NCBI GenBank assembly: GCA_030765065.1
Contig: CM060978.1
Span: forward strand, 108,867,192-108,931,191
Reading direction: 5' to 3'
Length of the DNA: 64,000 nt
Origin: Deroplatys truncata
Taxonomy: Eukaryota; Arthropoda; Insecta; Mantodea; Mantidae
Numbering within the stretch: position 1 is the first letter of the stretch; every line of letters starts with the position of its first letter. Positions 11,440 to 26,149 of this stretch are shown piece by piece. Made by a program: the position numbers and the translations under genes. The notes under the pieces are model-generated. The model was not told the origin of the DNA, did no database searches, and worked only from the letters and a program-made list of their open reading frames with translations.

Positions 11440-12670
11440 TACAGTCATATGCAACATGGCTATAATGGTAGTAATTAAGACCTGGTATGAAAATTACGAA
11501 ACTCGGTCCACTCGTTTCACAAACATACTCGCGTCTTATTACATAACATACTATTTAGGTGTTGCCTATATGTGCAAAAGATTCATAATGTTCCTATTAT
11601 GAATACCGATCGTTTCAGGCATATTTACACAAATCATGCTATTATTGTATTACTCGATAGAGTGTTTTACAGTACTACTCTTAGTTTGCATGGATGTACA
11701 TACAAAATCACAATGTGGAAATGCCGTTCCTTGATAGTATTAAGAGCTTATTGTTGGAGTTCTGAATAAAGTCATTTTACTTCTGCTGTTTCTACAGTTT
11801 ATCTCTTGAACTGCACTCTATAGCAGACGTAATTTAATTTCTAACTCTCACAGAAAAGTTGAAGGCTTTTGTACTGGAACTACGTTCACCCACTTAGGTT
11901 ATATACTAATTTGCATTCGCCGAAGAGAAGCGAGAAAATGAAAGCATATCGATTGTATTTTCGACTTCGGCAGCGTTCTCTTTCTCGCCATCAGAGGTTT
12001 GCATTATTCACTTGACATTCCATTCTTGTGCCGACAGCCATTGCAGTGATTCTCTACCTAAATAACAATAATAATGAATCTTTGTTCCCCGGGACAAAAG
12101 AAAGCTATAAATTTATCTTTTAAATAAAGAAATGTTCTGTTCAACGCAATCTGAGTAAGACTGAACAGCAAACAATTATTGGATGATAATAGTTCTGATA
12201 ACTCACACATTGGAAAAAATTGAGGTAATTTTGAAATAAAAGAGTAAAATCAGAGTTGAATTATATTCATTTTATTAGCCCTAAGGAAGGCATCGCTCTT
12301 GTATTCTTTTATGCGTTGCTGATATTAAGACTTTTGTAGTGTTTTGTTAGTTAGTCAATTAGTTACTTCCTGAAGTACAATTTAAATACTCTTTGCTGGA
12401 TTTTATTTATTATTCAATTGGTGTTTGGTTTTATTTCTTTGCTTTTCTTCTAGTCGGATGTTTACATTGATAGCCTTCATCTATAGAATTAAACTGGTCT
12501 GTTTTACGTTAACAATTTTGAATGATCTGAATTTAACCCAGGTTGTCAGTCAGGTTGTTTAATTTTTGACAAACAGTTCCAAAATCAATGATCAAACGTC
12601 TCGCGTCTATTTTCAATAAACTAATATTCTGTTTCATTGCTGTGATCCTGGATAAATTTAAGACACTAGC
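11440..12670. other. no recognised gene
   Basis: This is AT-rich sequence with short open frames only. I see nothing I can name. Confidence 0.4.
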
Positions 12671-12674
12671 GGCT

Positions 12675-12675
12675 A

Positions 12676-12728
<53 letters not shown>
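12675..12728. repeat. (ATT)n microsatellite
   Basis: About 17 uninterrupted ATT units. Such runs produce poly-tyrosine open frames that are not genes. Confidence 0.95.
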
Positions 12729-12731
<3 letters not shown>

Positions 12732-12848
12732 TGCCTTTTTTGTAAACAGTTCATATGCGGAAAACGAGAAACAAAGTTCTGTATTTGCAATGAAAATAAT
12801 TTAGTAGAAAAGAATATACATAACAAATTCTGATAAATTCACTTGGAT

Positions 12849-13614
12849 TTCTCTACTCACTATGATTTATTTTCATATAACGATTTTTGGGGGGTTTATG
12901 GACCTACTGCACATCAGCCTAAACGGCTTGTAGTTCAATTTTTCATATAGCTTCTACAAAGTATTCTTAAAATAGCTTATTTTTTTCTATGTATTTCATG
13001 TTAATGGAGAGAACTGTTTTCATAAATAGTTTCATTACACATTTCGCTATAGGTAAAAGAGGGATAAGGGTGACGAATCGATAGTCAAATGTTAAAACCG
13101 AGGCGCTGCATACTGGCCACAATTTCCATCACTTGAAACAACTGAATAGCGCAGGTACTTTAAAAAATTACAAAGTATATAAAAATTCAAACCATTAATA
13201 GCGAATATCTCGGAAATTGCTGATACCACAAACAGTGACCTCTGAGGAGGATTTCGCAGGCTATTCCCAGAAAATTCAAGGTATACATTTGGTAACATAA
13301 ATCCTTCAAAATATTGTATTTTAATTAATATCGTTAGTCATCTTTTATAAGATAAAAAGAAAACATCCAAAAGTTACCAAGTAAAAGGTAGTTTGAGGTG
13401 GGAGATTTTCTTGAAAATATTCATGTATCATCTTTGGAAGATACCGAAGTTAAATACTAAGTTTGGCTTTTATCGAACATTTTGTTTTCACACACACAAA
13501 ATGCTTTGTTTATTTAGGAGGTTTCAATACATGTGTTTGCCGTGAAATGCTGATATCGAATTTTTAGGTGGAATATAATACTTCCTCTCACCTACTATAG
13601 GTAGATGATAGGGA
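12849..13614 (-). repeat. family A repeat, near full length
   Basis: This minus-orientation copy runs from TTTCTCTACTCAC near 12849 through the conserved body (CCAGAAAATTCAAGG, AAAAGGTAGTTTGAGGTGGG). It reaches the terminal palindrome near 13577-13614 (ACTTCCTCTCACC ... GATAGGGAAAG). A stretch near 12870-12960 does not match other copies and may be an insertion. Confidence 0.7.
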
Positions 13615-14130
13615 AAGAAATCTGTCCTTTTTAGATGGAAATCATGAAGACTCCTATATACGAGGCGAAAAGACTTTTATCTCAAAAGGATTTCCTATGA
13701 TTTAAAAATTGCCTATATGCAAATTATTCCGTTCTAATGTAAATGAGTTTTAATTGGAAATGCCTTCTTATGAACGTTCATATGCAAACTGTGTTAGTAG
13801 TGCATACTACTAGCAACAGTAGTCGCGTAATGCACGCAAAATGGATTTCACGATAATACTGATACTCAAAACCATTACAATTTATTGACTACAATACTTT
13901 TGTTTCAAATATTATGAGTATCAGGGAGGAAATTTAAGTTATGGATCATACGAAGTTTGATAGAACGACAATGAATAGCGCTGAATGTTATTGCTCGATA
14001 AAGGAAATAATGAGAAAGAAGTTGCAATGAACCGGCTATGGCCCAAGGTTATCGCGAGATCGCCGCCAAGCAGTCGGAGATAAACAAAGATAAATCGCGC
14101 TCGCGCCCGGCGTAAATACCAGAAGCACTA
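13615..14130. other. intergenic sequence before the promoter island
   Basis: No gene is seen. From about 14040 the base composition becomes distinctly GC-richer, leading into the promoter-like segment. Confidence 0.4.
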
Positions 14131-14144
14131 CCGGCAGATAACCG

Positions 14145-14225
14145 GAATATTCTGGAAGTTTCTTTTCCCCCAAGTATCCAGATAGTTCTAGAATGCTCTG
14201 TGAAAGATTATATTAGCTATATAAG
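14145..14225 (+). promoter_or_regulatory. heat-shock-type promoter: HSE array plus TATA box
   Basis: At 14145-14162 the sequence reads GAA TA TTC TG GAA GT TTC: four alternating pentamers in perfect 5-bp register, the canonical binding array for heat shock factor trimers. A second cluster at 14186-14198 reads TTC TA GAA TG CTC (two perfect units and one near unit). A TATA box TATATAAG lies at 14218-14225, about 20-75 bp downstream of the arrays, as in insect heat-shock genes. Transcription would run rightward from about 14249. The motifs are directly visible. Promoter function is inferred. An LTR or other transposon promoter with the same motifs is the main alternative. Confidence 0.6.
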
Positions 14226-14248
14226 CGAATGTTTTCGCGAGAGGAGTT

Positions 14249-14349
14249 AAAGGTGCGAATAGTACAGTTGTTCAGCATACTACGACGTATACACTTTTGA
14301 GAACAAAAGCAGCACAAGTAAAATCGCTAACGAAAATAAACTCATCGAG
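14249..14349 (+). other. putative untranslated first exon with splice donor
   Basis: Downstream of the TATA box lies an adenine-rich leader (AAAATCGCTAACGAAAATAAAC at 14320-14341), similar in style to insect heat-shock gene leaders. It ends in CGAG|GTAAGA, a consensus splice donor with GT at 14350-14351. There is no in-frame start with a long frame. The picture fits an untranslated first exon followed by an intron, as in hsp83-type genes, or a non-coding heat-shock RNA. No following exon was recognised. Confidence 0.4.
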
Positions 14350-17300
14350 GTAAGAATGAACAGTAGATGAGGAACAGAAATTATGCAATATAAAAGTAAT
14401 GATACGAAACAGTATGATCAGAAGGGTGGCAATTATCTTCGGGCGATGCATTTGGTGATATCAGAATGTCTTGAGAAAATTGGCTTCGAATCCTGGTGGG
14501 GAGGGAAGATCGCCGGCCGAGAGAAGAGGTGCTGAAGTTCACGGAAAACGTGAGTCTAAATGTGAATGGGAGGGCCGAGTTCAGATGTCGCTGTCAGGGT
14601 GAATTCTGCTATACGGGATATCCTGATCTAGAGGGATCATAGTGTTTTTACTAGACTAGCAGATGCAACTCCTCGCACAGGGAGACATAGATCAATAAAC
14701 GACGTATAAGTGTGAAGTAGCAAGACCGTGATTTCTTTCTGATAGAGCATTTTTCTGTTCAACAGCGGATTTCGCTTGGGTAATAGGAAATAGTCTAGGT
14801 TAAGTCTAGTATGGATCCGGGCCTTCCAAATAAGACGACATTTTAGGTGTATTTCCAAATAGGTTTCTCCCAGACTCTATCCATTGATCAAAGCAGGTGC
14901 TGCCAGTGCAAAAGCAACCGTACACAGCGTCGTGACATCTGAAGCAGAAACACGCGCCTGACAAATATTTATATATATATATACATACATGGAGAATAAA
15001 TAGAATAAATAAATAGAATAAATACACATAAAATTAGTCATATTTGTAGCATAAGGAATGAAATTTCAAAAGAGCTAAAGTTTGCAGAGGGGTAGACCGG
15101 AACATGTAGCTGTTAAAAGAGCTTGAGGCTATAACGGGACACACCGGAAAGGCCTCCTGTCTCTAAAGAATTCTGCCGAACATGTGGCTTTCTGAACAAA
15201 GACAGAACATTCCAACGCGACCAACAGGCATCAAGATGTACGTGCTTAATCGGTCTCCAAATTCACCGAAGCGGAAAAACCAACGCTAGAAATGAGCGAC
15301 AGGCCATAAAATATTCCAAATTGAAAATAGCAATTCACACTAGTCTTGGTAGGAGAACCGCCAATAGGAATTAAGCGTAGAAAAGAAAGTAGCAACTAAC
15401 CGACGTGATAAGTCACGTGGTTAGGGACTAAACCAAGTCGCCTAGAAAATGGGCGCGAAATATGAAACGATCCTAGACAGAACGAGGTAGGAGCAGCGAA
15501 GACGAAAATCACTTTCTCTTGGTCTCTCGTTCTGACCGGAATAATGTTAAAACGCTAGGTGTTGCATTTCCGACGTAGTGGTCGGCAAAATAACTAAGTC
15601 TACATTGACAAAGTTCACGTATAGCGTCGTGCAAGAAAACAAGTGATAATCATGCAAATTAGCGTGTTATAGCGAAGAACGACAACTCATTATCCGGACG
15701 TAGATTAGGTGACAGCGACTTAATAAATCATCATAACTGTAGCGATCGGCTTGTGTCTTGTGTGCGGGACAGAGGAAGTGTGTTTTTGGCAAGAATAAAG
15801 TGACCAGCAACCGAAGGTCGTCTACTGGTTACCTGTACCCTCTTTGCTTATGTACCTGAGATAGGAATCCTTCCCCGGTCCAATGTCACAGTACCACTGA
15901 AAGGGGAACGAACTCATGAGGCGCAAAGAACATACGACCACAACACACGCCCCCGCATCCACAACGAACCCAGCAACCACACCCATAGTACCCGACTTGT
16001 TTTAATCCTTACCAACATGTTATACTACCACACCAAAATTACGGCTAAAGTATCAATACTTTGTCACCTATTTAAAGTGCCGTCGCTAGTCAGTTGTTTC
16101 TTTTGGTAAAGGAGGAAGAATAACACACCAAAATAACACCCAACGTGTTACACTACCACACCACATCCACGAGTCAAAGTAATTTTCATCAAATATAAAT
16201 ATAAATCTTTTCGTAAAATGCTACCACTGTTCCCCCATTTTACAGTATACACTTGTTACGAAAACATTAGCAAATAGTTTGACTGAACGCATGTGTATAT
16301 TAAGCTGCAAGTTTAGTTAGGTACGTGTTAGTGTTCATCTTGTCATACTCGAATGTATTTTAACCCTTGGAGATGTTTCTTTGGCTGTCTGGATTGTAGA
16401 GTCTAGAATACTACACTTGGGGCGCATATTGAACTGAGAACTACTAGCTGCTATTATTATTGTTATTATTATTATTGTTATCATCATGGAACAAAGAAAA
16501 TGTTGACCGGAGTACGGTATATAAATCCACCAACTGGGTCAAGGGAATAGGTAATCCGAAAGTACTGCATTCGATTCTATCGATGACGAAGATTTAAAGT
16601 CTAATCATCATTATTTCTTCCGCACCCTGAAGATTTTTTTTTTCATGTAAACGACTTTCTCTCCTTTGACTTTAAGATATGTACTACGCGTTTCTACTCT
16701 CTCCTTTATTTCCCTTGTTTTATTCACCACTATTAATCCTCGTTCTGCAGTACTGACACCATTTTTACACGTCTCCATAAATTGCTTGTTCTATAATGAT
16801 GTCCTATATTTACTTAAACAGTTTTGCTTTGCCTTAAACAAAGTGAATAAGAAGGCAAACAACAACAGTAAGTTGCAGCATGAATAGGGGGAAGGGAGTA
16901 TAAGAAAAATAAACTGACAGCAGGTTTAGTACTCGGCAGAAGATGCTTAAGGAAAAAAAGAAATGAAAGGAAGAAGAAAAAGGGGGAATTAAAACTACTA
17001 AAAGCAGACAAAGGCGGAATAGTCTCCCCAGGGATGCCAGGTGTGCCAATGTTTTCCAAGAAATTTCTATTCCATGTGGACAGCCAACTCATTACAGCCA
17101 AACATAAAACTTAGCTCATAGTTTTAAAACGTATACAAGGCCTCTGGGGCAGAAGATTCTATAAAAACAGATGTTTCAGAGCTAAAAACGTACTAAAACA
17201 GTAATACAGAATAAGCATGAAAAACGCTCTTCCTAGTGAATTTAATGCAAGAACCTGCTGCCTAGGAGGTAGCAAAACAAATTTCGTTTCTAAACTTAGT

Positions 17301-17590
17301 CATAAATATAAAGCAATGTTTTTCACTTTAAGCAAATCGTATTAAAAGTTAAGAGTAACTAAAATAAAAATTGAATAACTCTTGTTTAAAATACATATTA
17401 ACTTCCCTTCTCAGTTGTACAAACGCATGAAGTATTGTTCTAAAGAGAGTCCAGAGGGTTGCTCCTGAAAACAATGACAAAACAAGTAACAGTTTTTGAA
17501 ATGAACACTAACTTTTACTAAACAGAGCCCTTCTTTCAAAGGCAATTATGATTTTATCCATAAAATAAATATGTTTTAAAAGCCAATATT
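14350..17590. other. GC-richer island then AT-rich DNA, no recognised gene
   Basis: Up to about 16180 the sequence is visibly richer in G and C than its surroundings, without a long open frame. Two near-identical 25-bp direct repeats (TGTTATACTACCACACC and TGTTACACTACCACACC) lie near 16018 and 16145. After that the DNA is ordinary AT-rich sequence with a small imperfect ATT run near 16452-16476. Confidence 0.4.
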
Positions 17591-17595
17591 AAGAA

Positions 17596-17596
<1 letters not shown>

Positions 17597-17633
<37 letters not shown>
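17597..17633. repeat. (AAT)n microsatellite
   Basis: About 12 AAT units without interruption. Confidence 0.95.
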
Positions 17634-17654
17634 CCGGTATAGGAATCTCTAAGC

Positions 17655-17885
17655 ATTAAAACCAGGACGAAGGAAAATAGCGTTGAATGGTCAATGGACT
17701 ACAGGCAAGATAGCAAACAATCCCCCATCCCTGGTACAATCTGTTGACGTTTGCAGGCAGCACTCGGATCAATTTCTCCTTCCAGTCATTGACCCTTGGC
17801 CTCTCTTGTTTTGCATTCTTAGCAGTGATAATGATTTGAGTGTAGATGGATTTAAGCCAACTGCTAAAGAATCCCTGTCTGATAA
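17655..17885 (+). repeat. dispersed repeat B, copy 1
   Basis: This segment is similar along its length to 26150-26390. Shared landmarks are a ...CATTA..ACCA.GACGAA.GG start, GGCGTTTGCAG/GACGTTTGCAGGCAGCACTC, and a TTTGAG.GTAGA ending. No protein is recognised. It directly precedes a family A copy here. Confidence 0.5.
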
Positions 17886-17894
17886 TGACAATTT

Positions 17895-18490
17895 TTATTC
17901 CCCCCCAAAAATCTTGCTCTTTAGTAAAAAGGACGTGTGGCATTCCAAGCAAAAATTCGATACAGTTTTTATAGTGAATATCCCTCCAAAATGACCAAGA
18001 CGTTCGTCCATGTGCATCTATCTCTCTATCTGTGACCAACATAACTGAAAGATGAGTGGCCAAATAAACAGCAAATTTCATACCCGAGTCAGACGTTGTT
18101 TAAGAATACCAGGAGAAGATTTTCAAGAAAATGCCTGCATTCAAACTATCCTTATATGGATTATTTTATTTTTTTTCTCAAAAGTAGCTCCAATGATTAT
18201 GTTTAAAACACAAATTAATTATTTGTGACTAGCCTAATCAGACATACTCATTCCAATCGAAATTTATACAATTTTATATTATTGAAAAACTAAAGGAGAT
18301 AGACAAAAGCCTACTTGTTAAAGATTTAGATCTCATTAAACTACAGATTTTATGAAAATAAGTGTTTTTGTAGCTTACCCATTTCCGAGGTATTCAATTC
18401 ACAATGAACAAACTTTTGTGATATCGAGACAGTTTTCAAAAGAATTGCATACTACACTCATCTACATAGAAGGTATGAAGAAGCAATTCA
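17895..18490 (+). repeat. family A repeat, partial
   Basis: This plus copy has a degraded left end near 17900 (GGCATTCCAAGCAAAAATTCG). The body can be followed to about 18490, where the tail is lost. The GT tract is not expanded here. Confidence 0.65.
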
Positions 18491-18692
18491 CTGGAGGACA
18501 AATATTGCAAAATATGGATATATAATTTATTTTTAAAATATAACATATTTTTAAAAAATAGAAACTAATATGAAAAATTTACTACAATGTTATGAAATAT
18601 AATTGTTATACGTGAATTCAATTCTATACACTGCAGATGGTAATATTTTTCCAATAGTGTCTATAGCGGTGGTTTAGAAGGCAATTTCATAT

Positions 18693-20006
18693 TTTTCTTG
18701 TCTCCGTACATAATATACATTATGCTCCACCTACAGAATAACCTATGTTTACTTTCTCAAAGTAATTGGGCACAAAATTAAAAACATGTGTCTTGCTTAG
18801 TTTAAAGTTTTCTGAACATTTTTTCATTAACAACATTTATAAGCGTGATTTTCTAATAAGCTTTGTAAAATCAGGAAGCTTTAATAGGATGATTGTTTAA
18901 TAAGTTATACCAATATTTTGTTACTATTATTCGTGCCAATTTAGACAAATAATAATACTGGATATATTTTTGCTTAGCACGGAAGGCACTATACTTCGAT
19001 TGCATAACAATAATAAGACAAGGCACAAGGCATGTGTTGCATTAAACCTTTATTTGAGTTTAAATGCTTATTAATACATCAGAATAAACAACTTATCAGT
19101 TTAGAATAGACGAGACAAGACAGGAGGGAGGGAACGGAAGAGAAGAATTTCCTCAATTAGCACAATAAACACGAGCAAAGCTCCGGGTTCTGCATAAACT
19201 TAACAAGTTATTTAATAAGCTTCATTACGATGAATCGGGAGCGATAATTCCGTTATTCGTTTCCATCACCCCGATCCTCGTTTGTTGTACTACGGCAACC
19301 TCATGTTGATCCCCCCCCCAAAAAAGATTAAATCGAATGTGGTGTTCATATTACTTGCTCTACCCATTGTTTATTTTTATACATCTTCTATAAACTATAC
19401 TTTAAAGAGCTTAGTTTCTATTTATTAGCATTAATCGAGAATAGACATTTACAGAAGAGGTTCCATTACACATGTTATAATCTCGAGAGGGTTGCAGGAG
19501 GCTGGAGCGTTAGTAAAACCTTTAAAAAGCAGGGCTATTGTGATGGCCTGTTATGAATTTCGGGAGTCATAGATAACTTGGCCCATTTATTGGACGGAGG
19601 CACCCTGCGGGCAGTATCCGTTAGGATGAGGAGGGGATGGGGACCCACAGCTTTTTCCGAACCAGTTGGGTGTTGAGAATACTTCACACGAGCTAATCAC
19701 AGGTGAAGGTATCCTTCCGTGCTAAGCAAAAATATATCCAGTATTATTATTTGTCTAAATTGGCACGAATAATAGTAACAAAATATTGGTATAACTTATT
19801 GAACAATCATCCTATTAAAGCTTCCTGATTTTACAAAGCTTATTAGAAAATCACGCTTATAAATGCTGTTAATGAAAAAATGTTCAGAAAACTTTAAACT
19901 AAGCAAGACACATGTTTTTAATTTTGTGCCCAATTACTTTGAGAAAGTAAACATAGGTTATTCTGTAGGTGGAGCATAATGTATATTATGTACGGAGACA
20001 AGAAAA
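18693..20006. repeat. 294-bp near-identical inverted repeat with 726-bp loop
   Basis: The left arm 18693-18986 (from TTTTCTTGTCTCCG to GCTTAGCACGGAAGG) is the inverse of the right arm 19713-20006. Both arms are 294 bp, and only a few mismatches were seen by eye, so identity is about 98-99 percent. The loop 18987-19712 is unrelated, non-coding sequence. No target duplication was found outside the arms. A diverged relative of the arm lies near 44560-44770, so the arm derives from an older repeat. It may be a fold-back element, a recent inverted duplication or an assembly artefact. Confidence 0.9.
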
Positions 20007-20079
20007 TACGAGAGACGAAAACGAAGCCACTATGCTACTGTTACGCCCTTCTCGGCAACGATTAATGCCATAGAAATTT

Positions 20080-20565
20080 TGACATAAATTGTGCATTTTA
20101 ACGAAATCTGCCGTTCTTTTTCTGCAGTAAGTGTTTCTCTATCTGTTGCTTCCTATTTAGCTATATAGAATGATAAAAAGTTCAATCATAAGAAGTGGCC
20201 TTTACAGGCTATACAGAAAATTCAACATACTTATATTCCTCATAACAGTTTTTCTAACATATATTTTAATCAAACTCGATAGATTTATTTTTTGGGAAAA
20301 TAAAAAATAGTGAAAATGTTTGCATGCAAACGGTAGTTTGCGATGGGATGATTTTAATGAAAATTCTTTGTGTCGCATCGCTAGACCATACTGATTTTAA
20401 ATTGCGCGCGCGCGCGCGCGCACACACACACACACACGAATATTTTTCTAAGAATGTCTTTTCTGGTTTTGTAGACCTCTAAACTGTATTTTCGGTGAAA
20501 TATTGATATAACTTTTTTGGGTGCAATAAAATACTTCCGCTAACTAATCCCAGAACGTAGTTTTG
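20080..20565 (-). repeat. family A repeat, partial
   Basis: This minus copy keeps the body half nearest the palindromic end. It includes a (GC)n(AC)n microsatellite at 20404-20438 at the family's usual microsatellite position, and then the CGGTGAAATATTGATAT stretch. It ends near 20565 with a worn terminal palindrome. Confidence 0.7.
20404..20438. repeat. (GC)n(AC)n compound microsatellite
   Basis: About nine GC units pass directly into eight AC units inside a family A copy. Alternating purine-pyrimidine of this kind can adopt Z-DNA. Confidence 0.95.
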
Positions 20566-20569
20566 GCGT

Positions 20570-21712
20570 AAAAGTTGGGTCAAGTTAACTCAACATGTGA
20601 AACCAGGGAATTTTGAGTACCGAACATAACACCAATACAGGATTCATCTTTCCAAGCAGAAATGTGTGCTCTACCCAGAAGCTACTATACTACTATTTCA
20701 ACTAATGATCTAACTGAAACGAGCTGCTTACGTCGCAATGGACTGACACTGGTGGAAGGGAAGTTGGAACAAGCGGACAGACTAGTGTCGGTAACCAAGA
20801 AAGCCTTTGTTAAAACTCCACAACTCTTGTACAAGGCATTAAGTGACGTTGCAGAATATTCCGCTCCATTCCGTCCTATAGCTCACCTTGTAAGCACGTG
20901 TCTACAGAAAACGTTTGCTTATCAGGGACATGAAATGTCTCCAGTGATAGCTCTGTAGTGGCTTGTTCTGTTCCGCTTAACTTAATAAGCTTATCTTACT
21001 CTTAAGTAAGGTTCTATTTAGGACAAAGAAACTGAAATCCTCTGGCCATCCCTTCGTAAAAATTAAAGACAATTAAAGACTATCTAGAGATAATTATACT
21101 CAATCTGACGAGAATTTATCATAGATATTCTGCAAATTATTCATAAACATGTTTGCTTTCTCTATTTTCATTAATAATTCGGAAATAATTCTCAAATATC
21201 CGTGCTGTATGATTAAATGTTTTTTCCAAATATAAATACACCTTACGGAAAATGCTTTAAAGTTCATGGTTCTTTCTTTTCTTTTCCTTGATGACAACTA
21301 TTCACTATGAACACGGAGGAGTGATTTAGTCCTCCGCGACATTCCTCCTTGCTTCCAATAAACATTTGGAGATTGTTTTCGCGTGTTTATATAGCTTAAT
21401 TTTTAATCATTTCTAGACACACATCTGTAATGGGTAGACAAATTTTGTGGTTTTAGGATATCAGATGTTGTCAATCTCGTGGTTTCCAGGTTATACAAAA
21501 TTCAGACAATCCTTTGGAATTGCCTCAACAGCAATCCAAGATGTACGTGCTATACATCTCAAGAAAAACAAAACGTAGCGGACACTTTTCTGTGCAAAGG
21601 ATTGTTTGGGGTTGGAATTTCATTACAATTCTTGCATTATATCTTTGAACAATATACTGAACTTAAATAGCGAAATTATATATTTACTCAAATTTACATT
21701 TTTGTATTACAT
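20570..21712. other. no recognised gene
   Basis: This stretch holds one 98-codon open frame (20662-20958) that I do not recognise and that has no supporting context. The rest is AT-rich. Confidence 0.4.
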
Positions 21713-21714
21713 TT

Positions 21715-21840
21715 TTTACACGCGAGCGTGTGGACCTTTTTCTAAAGATCATTGATTTCTTTTGGGCTCAGGAAACCATACCTAAGTTTTACGGGATACA
21801 AAGCTCCCTCTGCCTATTGCAAGCAAGTAGCAGAGAGTAT
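21715..21840 (-). repeat. family A repeat, diverged terminal fragment
   Basis: Remnants of the CA tract, the GGACCTTTTTCTAAA stretch and a worn terminal palindrome (CTCCCTCTGCC ... GTAGCAGAGAG) mark the palindromic end of an old minus copy. Confidence 0.45.
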
Positions 21841-22046
21841 GAATATAATATACTCTATATTTAGTTACTGAGATCCCTTTGGATACCCTTAAGAATGTTA
21901 TACATAAGGTAACATAGATGCAATCTAAGGTATACAATTGTAACAGTGAGTGATACTGAGGCTTTCCCCATAAAATGTTATACGTGTATGTCCTATATAA
22001 TTTTATATCGATTTTAAGTGTATAGAAATTAGCTATTAACATCTCA

Positions 22047-22047
<1 letters not shown>

Positions 22048-22090
<43 letters not shown>
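22048..22090. repeat. (AAT)n microsatellite
   Basis: About 14 AAT units. Confidence 0.95.
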
Positions 22091-22296
22091 TACTCGATAT
22101 AGATACTATTTTTGAATACCGGTAGCTTGTTCACTGAATTATGTCCTTCTTAATGGTTTTCTGTGTATAAACGCATGTAACCAATTTTGTCTTGTATGTT
22201 AATTCTGAAATTGTTCCTGTTTGACTTTCTCCAATTCACAACAATTTTTTATCTGGATAATGTCACAGGTTCTATATTCCCTATCGTTTCAAGGCT

Positions 22297-24704
<2,408 letters not shown>

Positions 24705-24705
24705 T

Positions 24706-25508
24706 GTTTTCGCTACTATATATAGCAAGTAGGGGAAGTATTGCACTCCACCCAAAAATTCTATACCGAGATTTCCCCGGATATACATATTTTGAGATGC
24801 CCTGAGTCCAAATAAAGCATTCTTGGAAACATGTCAGTGTGTATGTCTGTGAACAGCATAGCTCACGGATAAATACCAAACTTGGTATCTAAGTTTAGTA
24901 TCTTCCAAGAATGCGACACGGAGATTTTCAAGAAAAACCCCTCACGCCAGACTGTCCTCTATATGGGACATTTTTCGAAATTTTTGATTTTCTCATAAAT
25001 CGTTCTAACAATTTTGATTAAAATATAATATGTTTAAGATATTTTCATGGCAAATGAAATGTATGTCTTGAATTTTCTGGGAATTTTCCCAAAAGTTCTC
25101 TTTTTTCTGAATGACTTTGTATAACCGGTAAACCGTAAGGGATAGACAAACTTTTGCTGCACAAAAAATGTAGATCTCGTTAAAACACGCAATTTATCTC
25201 ATATCCATTTTTTTGTCGAGTGAGCCATTTCCGAAATATTCCTTTTATGTGTTTGAATTTTAAAATACTTTTAATTTTTTTCAAATGGGAATACGTTATT
25301 GGTTTGTATATGTCCTGAACATGCACGACCAGCTCTTAAAACATTTATCTGTCGTTTAAAGCCTACCATATTCCCCTTGCACCTACAACAAAATTAGCAA
25401 TAAAATAATTGCTGAAAATTTGTATCTTGATTAACATGAAGTAGATGGAGAATAAGTGTTTCTAAACAAGTTTGTACAAGAGTTCATTTGAGTGCAACAC
25501 ATCAGATT
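24706..25508 (+). repeat. family A repeat, near full length
   Basis: This plus copy runs from the palindrome (CGCTACTATATATAGCAAGTAGGGG) to the tail GCAACACATCAGATTTATA near 25508. The GT tract is reduced to a few units. Confidence 0.8.
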
Positions 25509-25509
25509 T

Positions 25510-26148
25510 ATATATATTCTGTTTCTGAAAGTCTGCACCAGAAAGCAGATATTTTGTAAGAATCCGCTAACTTACGAGGACGCAGCATGTTATGTTAACA
25601 AAGCCGATGACGCATTTCGCTTAAGCTCCTTTCAAGCCTTGAACTACTTCTGCTCGATTAAGGACAATGCACCATCCAATGCAGGAGCAGATATTCCATC
25701 TCGTTTCTTTATCAACAGATCTTAGTTTGCCTCTGGGCATCTTACTCCTGTCAGAACTTGTCCAATGGGACCTCTTGTGCTAGAGAGAGCAAAGTGAAGC
25801 ACGTATGTTTGTTGCATGAAAACGACAATGAAGCGGAACCGTGTACGTCAAGAGTTCTTTATGCTCCCTTCTCGCGCTCACTCGAGCTGAATAACCCAAG
25901 ATACTTCTGTTTCTTTTTGGACAAGGAGCGACATGGCGACTCAGTTGGCAGTGGGTAGAGAACCTGAAGATCCATTGTTTCAATGGATACACCCTCATAG
26001 GTTGAGGGTTGAACTATAATTCGAATCGTCTTCTTGTAAGATACAGAGGACCAACTAGCTTGATCTTCGATAGTGAACGGCTTTCTATGGGTACTATCAA
26101 TTTCACAGCAGCGAAAAGCAAACGCTAAGCCAAATGTCATAACCAGGC
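25510..26148. other. no recognised gene
   Basis: This stretch is slightly GC-richer, with several overlapping short frames (up to 93 codons) on both strands. None is recognisable, so I do not call a gene. Confidence 0.4.
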
Positions 26149-26149
26149 A

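Noticed and set aside
12588-12833. Open frame with a poly-tyrosine stretch
   Set aside because: It is the (ATT)n microsatellite translated; the same holds at 36 kb, and for poly-asparagine at 43.8 kb and poly-leucine/isoleucine at 22.3 kb.
17895-20565. Larger inverted structure formed by family A copies on both sides of the 294-bp inverted repeat
   Set aside because: The two family A copies are diverged from each other and the sequences between them and the arms do not match, so they are independent insertions.
20662-20958. 98-codon open frame starting MCALPRSYY
   Set aside because: No domain, no splice or promoter context and no second frame; a length expected by chance in 64 kb.
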